From NCBI RefSeq assembly GCF_019654915.1, contig NZ_BPET01000026.1, forward strand, positions 1 through 64,000: a DNA stretch of 64,000 bases. The letters run 5' to 3'. Source of the DNA: Shewanella sp. MBTL60-007 (GTDB lineage: Bacteria > Pseudomonadota > Gammaproteobacteria > Enterobacterales > Shewanellaceae). Of the stretch, positions 50,532-60,450 are shown piece by piece. The number at the start of each line of letters is the position of its first letter. Positions within the stretch are counted from its first letter, which is position 1. The position numbers and the translations under genes were made by a program. Under the pieces are notes generated by a model that saw nothing but the letters and a program-made list of their open reading frames with translations, was not told the DNA's origin and ran no database searches.

Positions 50532-52631
50532 ATGATTTCGTTACCACATCAAAAATATCAGATTGGTCAATGTATCGTTAATTGCCACGATATGACGATA
50601 AGTAAAGGAGCGCTAAAACTGACTTTGCCCGCCAAAGTATTTGAGTTTCTTAAATTACTGGTATTGCATGCAGGTGAAACCGTCACTAAAGAAACCGCTA
50701 TCGAGCAAGTTTGGCTTGGTAACATAGAGGTGGGAAAGCGAGGTACTGGCAATGCGATTTGGCAGCTGAGAAAGACGATATCTGAACTTGGAGAGGAGCC
50801 GGAAGCATACTTTAAGACCATTACAAAAGTCGGTTATCAGTTACTCGTAACGCCAAAAGCGGTTGAAGCCCCATCTCAATCTCTCAGCCAAGAGACCCAG
50901 CCAATTTCATCTACTCAGAAACCTTTGATTAAAGCCATTGTCTTTGCTGTGTTTCTACTTATCTTAATGCTAGGTGGATATCAATTTTATCCATTTACAT
51001 CTGAGGTTAAGCAAGAGGTATTGGTCACTCCCGAGCGTATCACTAACTTCGAGGGCGTTGAGGAACAAGCGGCTATCTCGCCAGATGGACGCTTTATGGC
51101 ATTTCAATGGCGTCGAGATCAGAAGAAGGCGCAGATCTACATTAAAGACTTGAGTGATGACACCGCGCCATTGCGACAGGTATCGATGAGCGAAGATAAA
51201 GAAACTTCACCAACTTGGTCTCCTGATGGGCAGGCATTGGCATACTTTAGGTTTAACTCTTCCGGGGAGTGTGAGCTTCACGTACGTGAGCTGATTACTA
51301 ACCAAGACCGCTTACTCGATACTGGCTGTATGAGTCGCGGATACCTGAACAGCTTAGATTGGTCGCCCGACGGGCAGAGTCTAGCGTATGCAAAATCTTT
51401 AAGCGATAGAGTTGCTGTTTTTAGTTATGAGTTACACAGTAATAAAATTACCCAGCTAACGATGCCACAGATCGGCGAGGAAGATCTCTTAGTCAGCTGG
51501 TCTGCAGACAGCAAAAAGTTAGCCGTTGTACGTGCCGTAGAGCTTAGCGCTCGAGTTTTGATCCATTCATTGGTTGATGACACCGCTTTAGAGGTGATCT
51601 CTGGTGAGTCGATGATTATTTCACTTGAGTGGGAACACGAAAACAACTTGCTATATTTTAATGCATTGCGGGAGGGGAATTTTGTCATTGAGCGATACAG
51701 TTTTGCGACCCAGTCGGTTCAGGATTTTCATCGAGACGATACGATCAGCAGTTTAGTCATCAATGACACAACCCAAAGCTTGTATTATTCGAGGCATATT
51801 TCACAGGAACACATCACTCTACGTTCGTTAGCTGACGGCCGTATTTTAAGACAGCTCGCCTCATCATCCCGAGATATGTTTGGTCAACAGTTTGTTTCAA
51901 CTGGCGAATTACTATTTTTATCTAATCGCAGCGGTAGTTGGGAATTATGGCTAAAGCAGAGGAATGGCAGTAAGCAGCTTACTGCTAAACAGGGATTGGT
52001 GGGCGTGCCTGCCGCCTCACCGGTGGATGATCGATACGCCCTCCCCTTAAAGCCTGTAGGGGCAGATCATTACATGCTATATGTTGGTAGTTTAAGTGCT
52101 AACCAGTTGAACGTCGTTCCCCAAGCCCTAGGAGATATAAGGAACCCATCGTTTTCTCTGGATGGACGTAAGATTTACTACTCATCCAATGTCGAGGGTA
52201 AATGGGGGATCTATCAATATGAGGTGGATACCCAGAAAGTGAAGCGTATTGTAGAAGAGGGAGGTAAGTATGCGGTCGAAGATAACTTAGGCGGTCTTTA
52301 TTACAGTAAGGATAATACTCCGGGCCTTTTCTATCAGCCAAAGGTTGGCAACGAAGTATTAGTGACAGAGGAATTAGCGGTTGGGGATTGGGGCAGTTTC
52401 TTTTATCAAGAGCAGGCACTGTACTTTTTAAAGCGCAGTGATAGCCAAGATATATTGGTGCGCCTCGATAGTCAGTGGCAGCCTGAAATTGTTTTTTCAC
52501 TTCCCGCGGTAAGTATTCGTGGAGGGAGATCATTAGCTAAAGCGGCTGACGGTGCATTGGTCGTGAGTATGCTGGGAATTAATGATGCTGATATTTATCG
52601 AATTTCGCTGGAGGATAGTCATCGACTTTAG
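50532..52631 (+). CDS. Membrane-tethered CadC-like winged-helix regulator with periplasmic TolB-type propeller
   Basis: About 699 residues. The N-terminal ~100 residues are an OmpR/PhoB-type winged helix (KLTLPAKVFEFLKLL ... ETAIEQVWLGN ... NAIWQLRKTI ... TKVGYQLLV). One TM helix lies at about 133-155. The rest carries repeated PD40/WD40-like TolB blades (SPDGRFMAFQW, SPDGQALAYFRF, SPDGQSLAYAKS, SADSKKLAVVR, SLDGRKIYYSS). Periplasmic Cys247 and Cys266 could form a disulfide. This is the ToxR/CadC design: a one-component sensor binding DNA from the membrane. The open frame extends to a TTG at 50493; ATG 50532 is preferred, with GGGGAG 14 bases upstream. Its 3' end overlaps the convergent Omp85 gene by four bases. 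Confidence 0.9.
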   Translation: MISLPHQKYQIGQCIVNCHDMTISKGALKLTLPAKVFEFLKLLVLHAGETVTKETAIEQVWLGNIEVGKRGTGNAIWQLRKTISELGEEPEAYFKTITKVGYQLLVTPKAVEAPSQSLSQETQPISSTQKPLIKAIVFAVFLLILMLGGYQFYPFTSEVKQEVLVTPERITNFEGVEEQAAISPDGRFMAFQWRRDQKKAQIYIKDLSDDTAPLRQVSMSEDKETSPTWSPDGQALAYFRFNSSGECELHVRELITNQDRLLDTGCMSRGYLNSLDWSPDGQSLAYAKSLSDRVAVFSYELHSNKITQLTMPQIGEEDLLVSWSADSKKLAVVRAVELSARVLIHSLVDDTALEVISGESMIISLEWEHENNLLYFNALREGNFVIERYSFATQSVQDFHRDDTISSLVINDTTQSLYYSRHISQEHITLRSLADGRILRQLASSSRDMFGQQFVSTGELLFLSNRSGSWELWLKQRNGSKQLTAKQGLVGVPAASPVDDRYALPLKPVGADHYMLYVGSLSANQLNVVPQALGDIRNPSFSLDGRKIYYSSNVEGKWGIYQYEVDTQKVKRIVEEGGKYAVEDNLGGLYYSKDNTPGLFYQPKVGNEVLVTEELAVGDWGSFFYQEQALYFLKRSDSQDILVRLDSQWQPEIVFSLPAVSIRGGRSLAKAADGALVVSMLGINDADIYRISLEDSHRL

Positions 52632-54268
52632 AAGTGATTCTTAACCTGAAAGCGCCATTCCCAACTATTCACTTCAGGCCCTGATGTATAGGGAACACTC
52701 AAATCAATGTGGGCGACATTGCCGTAGCTCGATTTCGATGAATAAATTCTAGCGCCAATACCGAAACTACCGATAGCCGATGATACCGCATTGTTTTCAT
52801 CGGGCCCGCCAAATGCGTGGCCTACATCGGTAAAAACGGCCCAGCCGAGCTCGGCTAACTGATACAGATTGATATTAGGATAATTACGGAGCTCAGCGGT
52901 AAAGGTCCATTGATGATCGCCATACTGGTAGTCATTTGGATAACCTCGAACGCCCGTCTCATCACCTAGGGCAAAAGGCTCGTCTAAGTAGTTGTTGTGT
53001 GAAGTACTGAGCCTGAGCTTGGAGTAGGCTGTCCATTTTGGGGTGATATGATAGAAATACTCTGCGGCAAGGTTGACTTGATAGAAATCTTTTTGGCTGG
53101 TGGCGAATATGCCCTTAGCGTCCATCTCTAATAAAACGAGTTGTTCATTCCCTTGATAGCCGCGGCTCGACTGCCAGCCTAAGTGGTAACCCACTGGTGA
53201 GCTGTTATTGAGATCGCGGGTTTCGATACCTAGCTTAAAGTAGTGCTGCCAGCCTAAGTTAAAGTCCTCGTTGTTACTAATCAAGTGCACATTGTTGAGC
53301 ACCTTAAAGTCATCTTGTAGATATTGGTAGGCAACCCAAGGGTAAAGAAAATCTCTATCCTGTGGCAGCTCTGTCGTTGGGTAGCTGTCGATATTGGCGA
53401 ACTGGTGACGGTCTTGGGTGATCCCGGTGATAATTCTTGATACTTGTTCACTATCGCGGCCGACTAGCCAGCCAAAACGGGCACTGTTATAGTTCTCGCT
53501 ATGTTCAAACTCATTGATATCCATGCCGTTTTGTTTAAGTGTGTCGACGCGCAAATCATCTAAATATTCGGCAGAGTAGCTGTGAGAGCCACCTAAACTG
53601 TAGAAAGGTTTTTCAAAATAAACATGTTTAGCTTGGCCATCACTATTATCGTAAAAGCTCGCGGAGAGGGTTGCGTGTTTGATGACGTTTACTGGTGTTT
53701 CAACTGCAAATAGATAGCCTGTTCTCTCGGCATTTGATTGATACTTTATCCGAGTACGAATACCGTAGCCGAGTAAGTTATCCTCTTTTAGGCCAATAGA
53801 GAACTTACTTTCTCCGCCACTATGGCTAGCGCTAAAGGTGGGCAGTAGCGACCAGTTATCCCAAGTTTCAACCAGAATGTTTTCACCTTCATCGGCGAGA
53901 TCGGCATCGGTTGCAGGTTGAGAAAATGTGACTCTTGCATCCCGGATATAAGGTTGGGAGCGTAAAATTCGCTGTGCTTCTTCAAGGTCTTTCTGGCTGA
54001 CGTCATCCCCCTCATAGAAGCTCAACTTATCGCGGATCACTAAGTCTCGCGTATTGATATGTAGGTAGTTGGCCCAACGGTGAATGAAGAAGGTTTCAGG
54101 ATCCGATAGATCGAAGATATCGTTACTCTTGATTACAATATTCTTGGTTGGCTTTTTCTGTTCATCCTCGCCAGAGGAGTGATTATCTGGAGTTTTACTT
54201 TCAGCCGAAGCGGCACCCGCTTGGGTGCTAAAACAGATCGCTAATGCAAGGCCGCAAACCCGCTCCAT
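52628..54268 (-). CDS. Omp85-family outer-membrane protein with one POTRA domain
   Basis: About 546 residues. Signal peptide (ends near TQAGAASA), a charged linker, one POTRA-like domain (about 70-150: TRDLVIRDKLSFYEGDDVSQKDL...QPYIRDARVTF), then a 16-strand-type barrel. The L6 substrate-binding motif is VRGYPND near residue 440, as in BamA/TamA relatives; the protein ends in Phe, as most outer-membrane barrels do. The start at 54268 is set by AAGGAGG upstream; a longer frame to 54307 lacks this. It could be an outer-membrane translocator or insertase; the client is unknown. Convergent with the CadC-like regulator. Confidence 0.88.
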   Translation of the reverse strand: MERVCGLALAICFSTQAGAASAESKTPDNHSSGEDEQKKPTKNIVIKSNDIFDLSDPETFFIHRWANYLHINTRDLVIRDKLSFYEGDDVSQKDLEEAQRILRSQPYIRDARVTFSQPATDADLADEGENILVETWDNWSLLPTFSASHSGGESKFSIGLKEDNLLGYGIRTRIKYQSNAERTGYLFAVETPVNVIKHATLSASFYDNSDGQAKHVYFEKPFYSLGGSHSYSAEYLDDLRVDTLKQNGMDINEFEHSENYNSARFGWLVGRDSEQVSRIITGITQDRHQFANIDSYPTTELPQDRDFLYPWVAYQYLQDDFKVLNNVHLISNNEDFNLGWQHYFKLGIETRDLNNSSPVGYHLGWQSSRGYQGNEQLVLLEMDAKGIFATSQKDFYQVNLAAEYFYHITPKWTAYSKLRLSTSHNNYLDEPFALGDETGVRGYPNDYQYGDHQWTFTAELRNYPNINLYQLAELGWAVFTDVGHAFGGPDENNAVSSAIGSFGIGARIYSSKSSYGNVAHIDLSVPYTSGPEVNSWEWRFQVKNHF

Positions 54269-54386
54269 TGATAGCAGTCCTCCTTGGCTAGTATCGACAA
54301 CAGGCATAGATTAATAACAGATGCTAAGTGTTGATTAGTCAAGTATTAAGAGACTGATTTACTTAAGTAGAAAATGATTTTCTGTA

Positions 54387-54413
54387 ATAAAAAGAGCGCC
54401 AATATGCGCTCTT
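54387..54413 (-). terminator. Terminator of the threonine/serine exporter gene
   Basis: On the minus strand AGAGCGCATATTGGCGCTCTTTTTATT: stem AGAGCGC / GCGCTCT with a T run, 24 bases after the stop. Confidence 0.85.
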
Positions 54414-54436
54414 CTGATGTAGGTTGCTCTGAGCTA

Positions 54437-55657
54437 TTACAGTGTACGCCTTGGCGGAACGGCTACGTTGGCAAAAATTAACCCCGCAATAATTGACATA
54501 AAGATTAGGAAAATCTGTATACCAAGGTGCGATTGATTAAATATGGTTTCGCCTAAAATAAGGGTATTAAGGCCAATATAGGTTTTGCTGCCCGGAACCA
54601 AGATTACGATACCTTGCAAGAGTGCGATAGAGGCGGGAGCCTTCATCCAGCGAGCAAATAGATTGGAATATATTCCTACTGCTAGTGCGCCAAAGAAGAT
54701 ACCGATAGACTCTCCAAAATAGAGTCCGCCTAGCATGGCAGAGAAAAAGGCCACTGTGCCCGCCAATACTCCCCATGGTGAGTCTTTCATTCGCGCTCTG
54801 AATATAATCACCAATGCCATGGATAGTATAGGCACTGAGACAAATACAGCCCACTTGGGCAATGCAGCAGGCGGAATGTAAGTTGTTTCACCAAATAGTG
54901 CTTTACCAATGGCCATGCCTAATATCACGCCAAAGTAGAGCTTAAATAGCAGCATGAAGGCGTCCATGACCCTTGCTGTGCCGGAAATAAGGTCGCGGGC
55001 GGCGAGCTCCGCCAGCCCTAGGGTGAGGGCGAGGCCAGGAATAAAGATAATAATGCCGGACAGGATCACCACCGGAATATTCACCGAAGGGTCGATGCGG
55101 GCGATAGCAAAGGCGACAATGGCGCAAAGGATTGCCGATAAGGGTTCTAACATCTCCGCCATGGGCTTTGAGCGCTCAGCACTAAAAACCAAACCGTAAA
55201 CCATTAGGCCCAACATGCCCGACCAAAATACATCATTCCAACTGGTGCCCATCAACATGGCAAAGGCACCAGCAGAAACGCCAAAGGCCAGTAACGTCAA
55301 CTTAGTGCCGTAAGGGTTAGGTTTATTGGCTATCTCTTCAAGACGCTCAAGAGCTTCACTGAGTGTACGTTGACCTGACATCAACTCTTCGACCAGTTCA
55401 TCGGTTCTGGCTAGTGAGCCTAAATCGAGTTCGCCGGGTTTCACTCGGGCAACGTGATTGTACTCTTGATCTTCATCGTGTTGCAGTACAAAGGTCATCG
55501 CCGTGGGCGAGATCAAGAAGTAACCTTCAATGCCAAGTACCTTGGAGACACCTTGCAGATGGGCTTCTAGGCGATAGGCTGGCGTACCAAATTTATGCAG
55601 TGCCTTACCGAGCCTGATGATGAAACGGCGCTTTTCTAAAAACTCTTGATTATCCAC
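54437..55657 (-). CDS. Threonine/serine exporter family protein (ThrE-like)
   Basis: A 406-residue membrane protein joining the N-terminal DUF1212-type half (LHKFGTPAYRLEAHLQGVSKVLG) to a DUF3815-type half, with about ten TM helices. The middle VVILSGIIIFIPGLALTLGLAELAARDLISGTARVMD and the later ILVPGSKTYIGLN are the ThrE signatures. Members export Thr/Ser or, in other bacteria, related organic acids. It begins with GTG; no strong ribosome-binding site is seen. Confidence 0.93.
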   Translation of the reverse strand: MDNQEFLEKRRFIIRLGKALHKFGTPAYRLEAHLQGVSKVLGIEGYFLISPTAMTFVLQHDEDQEYNHVARVKPGELDLGSLARTDELVEELMSGQRTLSEALERLEEIANKPNPYGTKLTLLAFGVSAGAFAMLMGTSWNDVFWSGMLGLMVYGLVFSAERSKPMAEMLEPLSAILCAIVAFAIARIDPSVNIPVVILSGIIIFIPGLALTLGLAELAARDLISGTARVMDAFMLLFKLYFGVILGMAIGKALFGETTYIPPAALPKWAVFVSVPILSMALVIIFRARMKDSPWGVLAGTVAFFSAMLGGLYFGESIGIFFGALAVGIYSNLFARWMKAPASIALLQGIVILVPGSKTYIGLNTLILGETIFNQSHLGIQIFLIFMSIIAGLIFANVAVPPRRTL

Positions 55658-55869
55658 TATCTTACTTCGCTATAGGTGATTTCAGGATGATTTACTAGAT
55701 GAAACAACTGCTTATTATTATTTTTACCGGTTGTTCGACGCAGGTGCTTGCTTGCCATGTTTTGACGAGCGCATCTTAACCTATTTGAGCTAAAAAAGTT
55801 GCCATTTATTTACATAATGTTCCGTAATTGTAATGCTGTGGTTTTTCCGTCCATAGAATAGGAGGGCGA

Positions 55870-56268
55870 ATGCCGCTATTAATATCAGGACTGTATCTCA
55901 GCCTTAGTGCGCTGCTTATGGTGATTTTGACCTATAGAGTGATAAGGCTTAGGCGTATACATAAAATAGGCATTGGTAGTGAGGGGAATAGTGCACTGAT
56001 TCTGGCACAAAGAGTACACGCTAATTTTTTGGAGAATGCTCCTATCACCATGTTGCTACTGGTGGTCGCCGAGGGCAATGGCATAAGTGCAGCAGTTCTG
56101 CATCTATTTGGTACGCTGTGGATAGTGTCTCGATTGATGCATGCCATAGGGTTAACTCAGGGGAGAGGAGGTTACCACTTTGGCCGATTTTGGGGCGTGT
56201 TGATGACATGGGCGGTCATCATTGGACTGGTAGCGACTAACTTATTCGCTTTCGTGACTCATCTCTAA
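55870..56268 (+). CDS. MAPEG-family membrane protein
   Basis: A 132-residue protein with about four TM helices. The signature is in AQRVHANFLENAPITMLLLVVAE (the R-x-x-x-N-x-x-E region) and SRLMHAIGLTQGRGGYHFGRFWGVLMTW. MAPEG proteins are membrane glutathione transferases or related enzymes; the bacterial ones are mostly uncharacterised. Strong ribosome-binding site (AGGAGG) before the ATG. Confidence 0.92.
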   Translation: MPLLISGLYLSLSALLMVILTYRVIRLRRIHKIGIGSEGNSALILAQRVHANFLENAPITMLLLVVAEGNGISAAVLHLFGTLWIVSRLMHAIGLTQGRGGYHFGRFWGVLMTWAVIIGLVATNLFAFVTHL

Positions 56269-56422
56269 TGGCGAGTGCAGGACTGACTGGATGTGATTGA
56301 GTGTAGCAATTAAGCGTTAAATCCCAGCGGCATAATACCCACAGCCAAATTATGGGTTAAAGGTCTATACTAAAAAAAGCGCTAATTTGATGTTTTTTTA
56401 GTCACACCTAGCAGGCGTAGCC

Positions 56423-56431
56423 TGTTATACT
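56423..56431 (+). promoter_or_regulatory. Extended -10 promoter element upstream of ygiQ
   Basis: TGTTATACT fits the extended -10 TGnTATACT, 78 bases before the ygiQ ATG. No good -35 is seen, as is common with extended -10 promoters. Confidence 0.5.
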
Positions 56432-56508
56432 CCGCGTCCCCACTGTGAGAGCAACTTGGGGCGCGAAACCTGCGTAATTTTTTGTATTTCAGTTAGGCTG
56501 CCTAATCC

Positions 56509-58833
56509 ATGCAAGTAGAATCCACCTTATTTACCTTTCCAAAGTATCGCCCAGAGTTGACAAAACCTGCGCCATTTTTGCCTATGTCTCGTAAAGAGAT
56601 GGCAAAGTTAGGATGGGATAGTTGCGATATCATTATCGTAACGGGCGATGCTTACGTGGATCACCCCAGTTTTGGTATGGCGGTAATTGGTCGCATGCTC
56701 GAAGCCCAAGGTTTTAGAGTGGGCATTATTTCCCAACCAGACTGGTCTAACAAAGAAGACTTCATGAAGTTAGGTAAGCCTAACCTCTACTTTGGTGTTA
56801 CCGCAGGTAACATGGACTCGATGATCAACCGCTATACGGCAGAGCGTCGTATGCGTCATGATGATGCCTATACCGCCGGTAATGTTGGCGGCAAGCGTCC
56901 CGACCGTGCCGTAACAGTCTATACCCAGCGCTGTAAAGAAGCCTTTAAGCAGGTACCTGTGGTGATTGGTGGTATCGAAGCGAGTCTGCGCCGTATTGCC
57001 CACTACGATTACTGGTCTGATAAAGTGCGCCGCAGTGTTATTTTAGACGCTAAAGCTGACATCTTGATTTACGGTAACGCCGAGCGACCACTGGTGGAGC
57101 TATCGCATCGTTTAGCGGCTGGCGAGCCAGTGTCACAGCTGCACGATATCCGCGGCACCACGGTTATCCGTAAAGAACCTTTGCCTGAATGGAAGGGCAT
57201 GGATTCTCGCAAGATCGATCAACTACATAAGATTGACCCGATCCCGAACCCGTATGGCGCCGATGACGTAGGTTGTAAAAACCTGTCCGGACCGACGGAT
57301 GAAAAGATTTTCGACAATGATGCGCCAAAGGCGATCAGTGTACAGCCAGCTAGACCGAAGCCTTGGGAGAAGACCTATGTCATGTTGCCAAGTTATGAGA
57401 AGGTCTCAGAAGACAAGTATCTCTATGCTCACGCCTCGCGTATTTTGCATCAAGAGCAAAACCCTGGCTGTGCCCGCGCACTGTTTCAAAAACACGCCGA
57501 ACGTGCGGTGTGGGTTAATCCGCCTGCGTGGCCACTGAATACCGATGAAATGGATGGCGTATTCGATCTCCCTTATCAGCGTGTGCCACACCCATCGTAC
57601 GGCAAAGAGAAGATCCCAGCTTACGACATGATTAAGACGTCGATTAATATCATGCGTGGTTGTTTTGGCGGTTGTTCGTTTTGCTCCATCACCGAGCATG
57701 AAGGACGCATCATTCAGAGTCGTTCGCAAGACTCTATCGTTAAAGAAATTAAAGATATTCAAGACAAGGTACCAGGTTTTACTGGGGTGATTTCTGACTT
57801 GGGTGGCCCAACTGCTAACATGTATCACTTGGGTTGCACTAGCGTAAAGGCAGAAAGTACCTGTCGCCGGTTATCCTGTATCTTCCCATCGATCTGTGGT
57901 CATTTAGACACCGACCATCAGGCAACGATTGATCTGTATCGCGCCGCTCGTGATATTCCGGGGATCAAGAAGGTATTGATTGCCTCTGGCGTGCGTTACG
58001 ATTTAGCGACCGAAGATCCGCGTTACGTTAAAGAGCTGGCAACTCACCATGTTGGCGGTTACTTAAAGATTGCCCCTGAGCATACCGAAGAGGGCCCGCT
58101 TAATAAGATGATGAAGCCGGGCATGGGCACTTACGACAAGTTTAAAGCGCTTTTCGATAAGTACTCACAAGAGGCGGGTAAGAAGCAGTATCTAATTCCT
58201 TACTTTATCTCGGCGCACCCAGGAACCACCAATGAAGATATGGTGAATCTGGCGTTATGGTTAAAAGCTGAAAAGTTCAAGCTAGATCAGGTGCAGAATT
58301 TCTATCCGTCGCCAATGGCAAATGCGACCACGATTTATCACACTGAGCTAAACTCACTTAAAAATGTAAAGCATAATAGTGAACAGGTTTCTGTGCCGAA
58401 GAAAGGGCGCCAGCGCAAGCTACATAAGGCCTTGCTGCGTTATCATGATCCGGCTGGTTGGCCACTTATTCGTGAGGCTTTGATTGCTATGGGCAAGGAG
58501 AAGCTGATCGGTAATGGACCCACTTGTTTGGTACCAGTAGAAACCCGTCAAGAGCGTGAAGCTAACCGCAACAACAAGAAGTCTAACGCTAAAGATGATG
58601 GTAAAGGCAAGAAAGCCTTCACTCGTTTCTCTGGTGATCAGTTTGATGATCGCAAATCAGGTCAGAAAAGGCCTAGCGGTAACAAGGCTGGTGGTAATAA
58701 ATCTGGGCAGAATAGAGCGGGTAAGCCAAGTCAGAACAAGCCGGGTTCTGCAGCGAATACTGCGGCCAAGCCAGCTGGAAAGCGCCCACCTAAAAAGAAC
58801 GCTTGGGGGACTACACCTAAGCACCAAAGATAA
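56509..58833 (+). CDS. ygiQ: YgiQ family radical SAM protein
   Basis: A 774-residue radical SAM protein. The N-terminal block ([39 protein letters not shown]) is the YgiQ/UPF0313 B12-binding-like domain. The [4Fe-4S] Cys motif is [17 protein letters not shown], near residue 385. The last ~85 residues are a Lys/Asn/Gly/Ser-rich basic tail ([13 protein letters not shown]..., HQR end). The family reaction is unknown; a role in tRNA/RNA or cofactor modification is only speculated. Monocistronic with a terminator after it. Confidence 0.95.
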   Translation: MQVESTLFTFPKYRPELTKPAPFLPMSRKEMAKLGWDSCDIIIVTGDAYVDHPSFGMAVIGRMLEAQGFRVGIISQPDWSNKEDFMKLGKPNLYFGVTAGNMDSMINRYTAERRMRHDDAYTAGNVGGKRPDRAVTVYTQRCKEAFKQVPVVIGGIEASLRRIAHYDYWSDKVRRSVILDAKADILIYGNAERPLVELSHRLAAGEPVSQLHDIRGTTVIRKEPLPEWKGMDSRKIDQLHKIDPIPNPYGADDVGCKNLSGPTDEKIFDNDAPKAISVQPARPKPWEKTYVMLPSYEKVSEDKYLYAHASRILHQEQNPGCARALFQKHAERAVWVNPPAWPLNTDEMDGVFDLPYQRVPHPSYGKEKIPAYDMIKTSINIMRGCFGGCSFCSITEHEGRIIQSRSQDSIVKEIKDIQDKVPGFTGVISDLGGPTANMYHLGCTSVKAESTCRRLSCIFPSICGHLDTDHQATIDLYRAARDIPGIKKVLIASGVRYDLATEDPRYVKELATHHVGGYLKIAPEHTEEGPLNKMMKPGMGTYDKFKALFDKYSQEAGKKQYLIPYFISAHPGTTNEDMVNLALWLKAEKFKLDQVQNFYPSPMANATTIYHTELNSLKNVKHNSEQVSVPKKGRQRKLHKALLRYHDPAGWPLIREALIAMGKEKLIGNGPTCLVPVETRQEREANRNNKKSNAKDDGKGKKAFTRFSGDQFDDRKSGQKRPSGNKAGGNKSGQNRAGKPSQNKPGSAANTAAKPAGKRPPKKNAWGTTPKHQR

Positions 58834-58901
58834 AATTGGGCTAGCCAAACAAGCGTCCAAAGCAGTAGCGATAAGCTGGCTGTAGCTAAATAAACTAAAA
58901 T

Positions 58902-58929
58902 AAGGGAATATCTATGATATTCCCTTTTT
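58902..58929 (+). terminator. Terminator after ygiQ
   Basis: AAGGGAATAT-CTATG-ATATTCCCTTTTT hairpin with T run, just before the YkvA-like gene. Confidence 0.85.
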
Positions 58930-58942
58930 ATTGGGCAGGATC

Positions 58943-59284
58943 ATGACTCAAGAAACGAATGGCACTAACGAATATAGCGATGAGAGTTTTTGGCTAAAGG
59001 TAAAACTATTTGCCAAGAAAGCGGGTCGAGAAGTGATAGAGAACGCGCTGTGTCTCTATTATGCGGCCAAGCGTCCAGACACACCTAAATGGGCTAAGAC
59101 TGTGATTTTTGGTGCGCTAGCCTATTTCATCTCGCCGATTGACGCCATTCCAGACTTAACCCCTATCATGGGGTTCTCAGACGATCTCGGTGCCTTGGCA
59201 GCGGCATTAGCCATGGTCTCTATGTATGTAGATGATGACGTAGAAAACCAAGCCGCCGAGAAGACAGCAACTTGGTTTGATTAG
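58943..59284 (+). CDS. YkvA-like DUF1232 protein
   Basis: A 113-residue protein of the DUF1232 family. The conserved core LYYAAKRPDTPKWAKTVIFGALAYFISPIDAIPDLTP contains the diagnostic YFISPIDAIPD, and two short helices look membrane-associated. Function unknown. The open frame runs to a TTG at 58931; the ATG at 58943 is preferred. The terminator of ygiQ ends just 13 bases before this ATG, so its own promoter may be internal to that region. Confidence 0.88.
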   Translation: MTQETNGTNEYSDESFWLKVKLFAKKAGREVIENALCLYYAAKRPDTPKWAKTVIFGALAYFISPIDAIPDLTPIMGFSDDLGALAAALAMVSMYVDDDVENQAAEKTATWFD

Positions 59285-59324
59285 TTTGCTCTTTGAGTTA
59301 GAGCACAGCGCTTAATACGGGCAT

Positions 59325-60254
59325 TTAATAAAGAGAGGCCTCACCATCGGGACGATTTTTAAAGCGTCTATGTAGCCACATATATTGGCTCGGGGCATCC
59401 ATAATAGAGGCCTCAACAATCTTATTGATAAAGCGGGCGCCAGCTTGTTCATCCCCTTTAGGGAACTGGTCAATTAGTGGTTCTTTAATCGTTAAAGTAT
59501 AGTGGCCGTTATCATCGTTACGTACCATGACCAGCGGTACAACTGCACAGTCAGAACCCTCTACTAAAATACTGGTCCCCGTCGTGGTACAGGCATTTTC
59601 AACGGCAAACAGTGGAGCAAAGGTCGAACGGCGACGGCCGTAATCATGATCGGGGGCGTACCACATGAATGCGCCATTATTGAGTGACTCCAGCATAAAC
59701 TTGACGTTCTTACGGTGAATTAACGTATGGCCACCACGGGAACGCCCCTTTAGTTGGAAGTAGTCAAAACAAGGATTGTTATTGGGGCGGTAAACACCCA
59801 TGCCGGAGTTAAATAATCCAAACGCACGGCCTCCAAGTTCAAGGTTGAGTGAGTGTACTGCTACTAACAGAGCACCACGTCCTTCAGCTTTTAGCTTATC
59901 GATATGCTCCATGCCTTCAACGGTAACATGCTTGGCTACGCGAGCCTCTGGCCAAAACCAAGCCATCCCCGTTTCGAACAACGCCAGTCCGGTATTTTCA
60001 ATATTTTGCTTAATCAGCTTTTTGCGCTCGGCATCACTCATCTCTGGAAAGCAGAGCTCTAGATTACGCTCGATGGTGTTGCGACGCTTTTTCATAAGGC
60101 CGATGGCTATACGTCCAAGGGCTTTCCCCATGCGTATTTGAATCGCGTAGGGCAATAAACTACAAAGATAACTGATGCTTACGATTATTAGCACGCCCCA
60201 GTATTTAGGGTGAAGCAATGCAATTGAAAATCTGGGAGTGGTGTACTTACTCAT
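59325..60254 (-). CDS. lpxL: Lipid A biosynthesis lauroyl acyltransferase (LpxL type)
   Basis: A 309-residue LpxL/LpxM-family acyltransferase. Features: N-terminal membrane anchor (WGVLIIVSISYLCSLLP), the HX4E motif in AVHSLNLELGGRA near residue 133, and WYAPDHDYGRR near 210. The enzyme adds a secondary acyl chain from acyl-ACP to the lipid A precursor. Assigned as LpxL rather than LpxM from the motif layout; the exact acyl specificity cannot be read. Its gene is followed by a short 3' gap to the YkvA-like gene in convergent orientation. Confidence 0.9.
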   Translation of the reverse strand: MSKYTTPRFSIALLHPKYWGVLIIVSISYLCSLLPYAIQIRMGKALGRIAIGLMKKRRNTIERNLELCFPEMSDAERKKLIKQNIENTGLALFETGMAWFWPEARVAKHVTVEGMEHIDKLKAEGRGALLVAVHSLNLELGGRAFGLFNSGMGVYRPNNNPCFDYFQLKGRSRGGHTLIHRKNVKFMLESLNNGAFMWYAPDHDYGRRRSTFAPLFAVENACTTTGTSILVEGSDCAVVPLVMVRNDDNGHYTLTIKEPLIDQFPKGDEQAGARFINKIVEASIMDAPSQYMWLHRRFKNRPDGEASLY

Positions 60255-60404
60255 AACGCGGTAATGGTCTTGCTGAAGCTAGAATAACGATAGCAAGATT
60301 ATACGCCATCCTTACTCATTAGGCGCTGTCTATATTTGTTGTTGCTTGATGGCAACGCTATTGCCACGGTTCTAACATTATTCGAGTCTTGGTTGGTGGG
60401 GAAG

Positions 60405-60426
60405 TAAAAGAGGCCGTATGGCCTCT
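60405..60426 (-). terminator. Terminator of the porin gene
   Basis: On the minus strand AGAGGCC-ATAC-GGCCTCTTTT: 7-bp stem and four T residues, about 25 bases after the porin stop. Confidence 0.75.
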
Positions 60427-60450
60427 AGACTTGGGTAATCATACGTTAGC

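Noticed and set aside
52099-52533. 144-codon minus-strand open frame inside the CadC-like regulator gene
   Set aside because: Antisense to a well-supported gene with clear propeller repeats; no ribosome-binding site or domain.
57406-57828. 140-codon minus-strand open frame inside ygiQ
   Set aside because: Shadow frame antisense to the radical SAM core; His-rich only because of the complementary codons.
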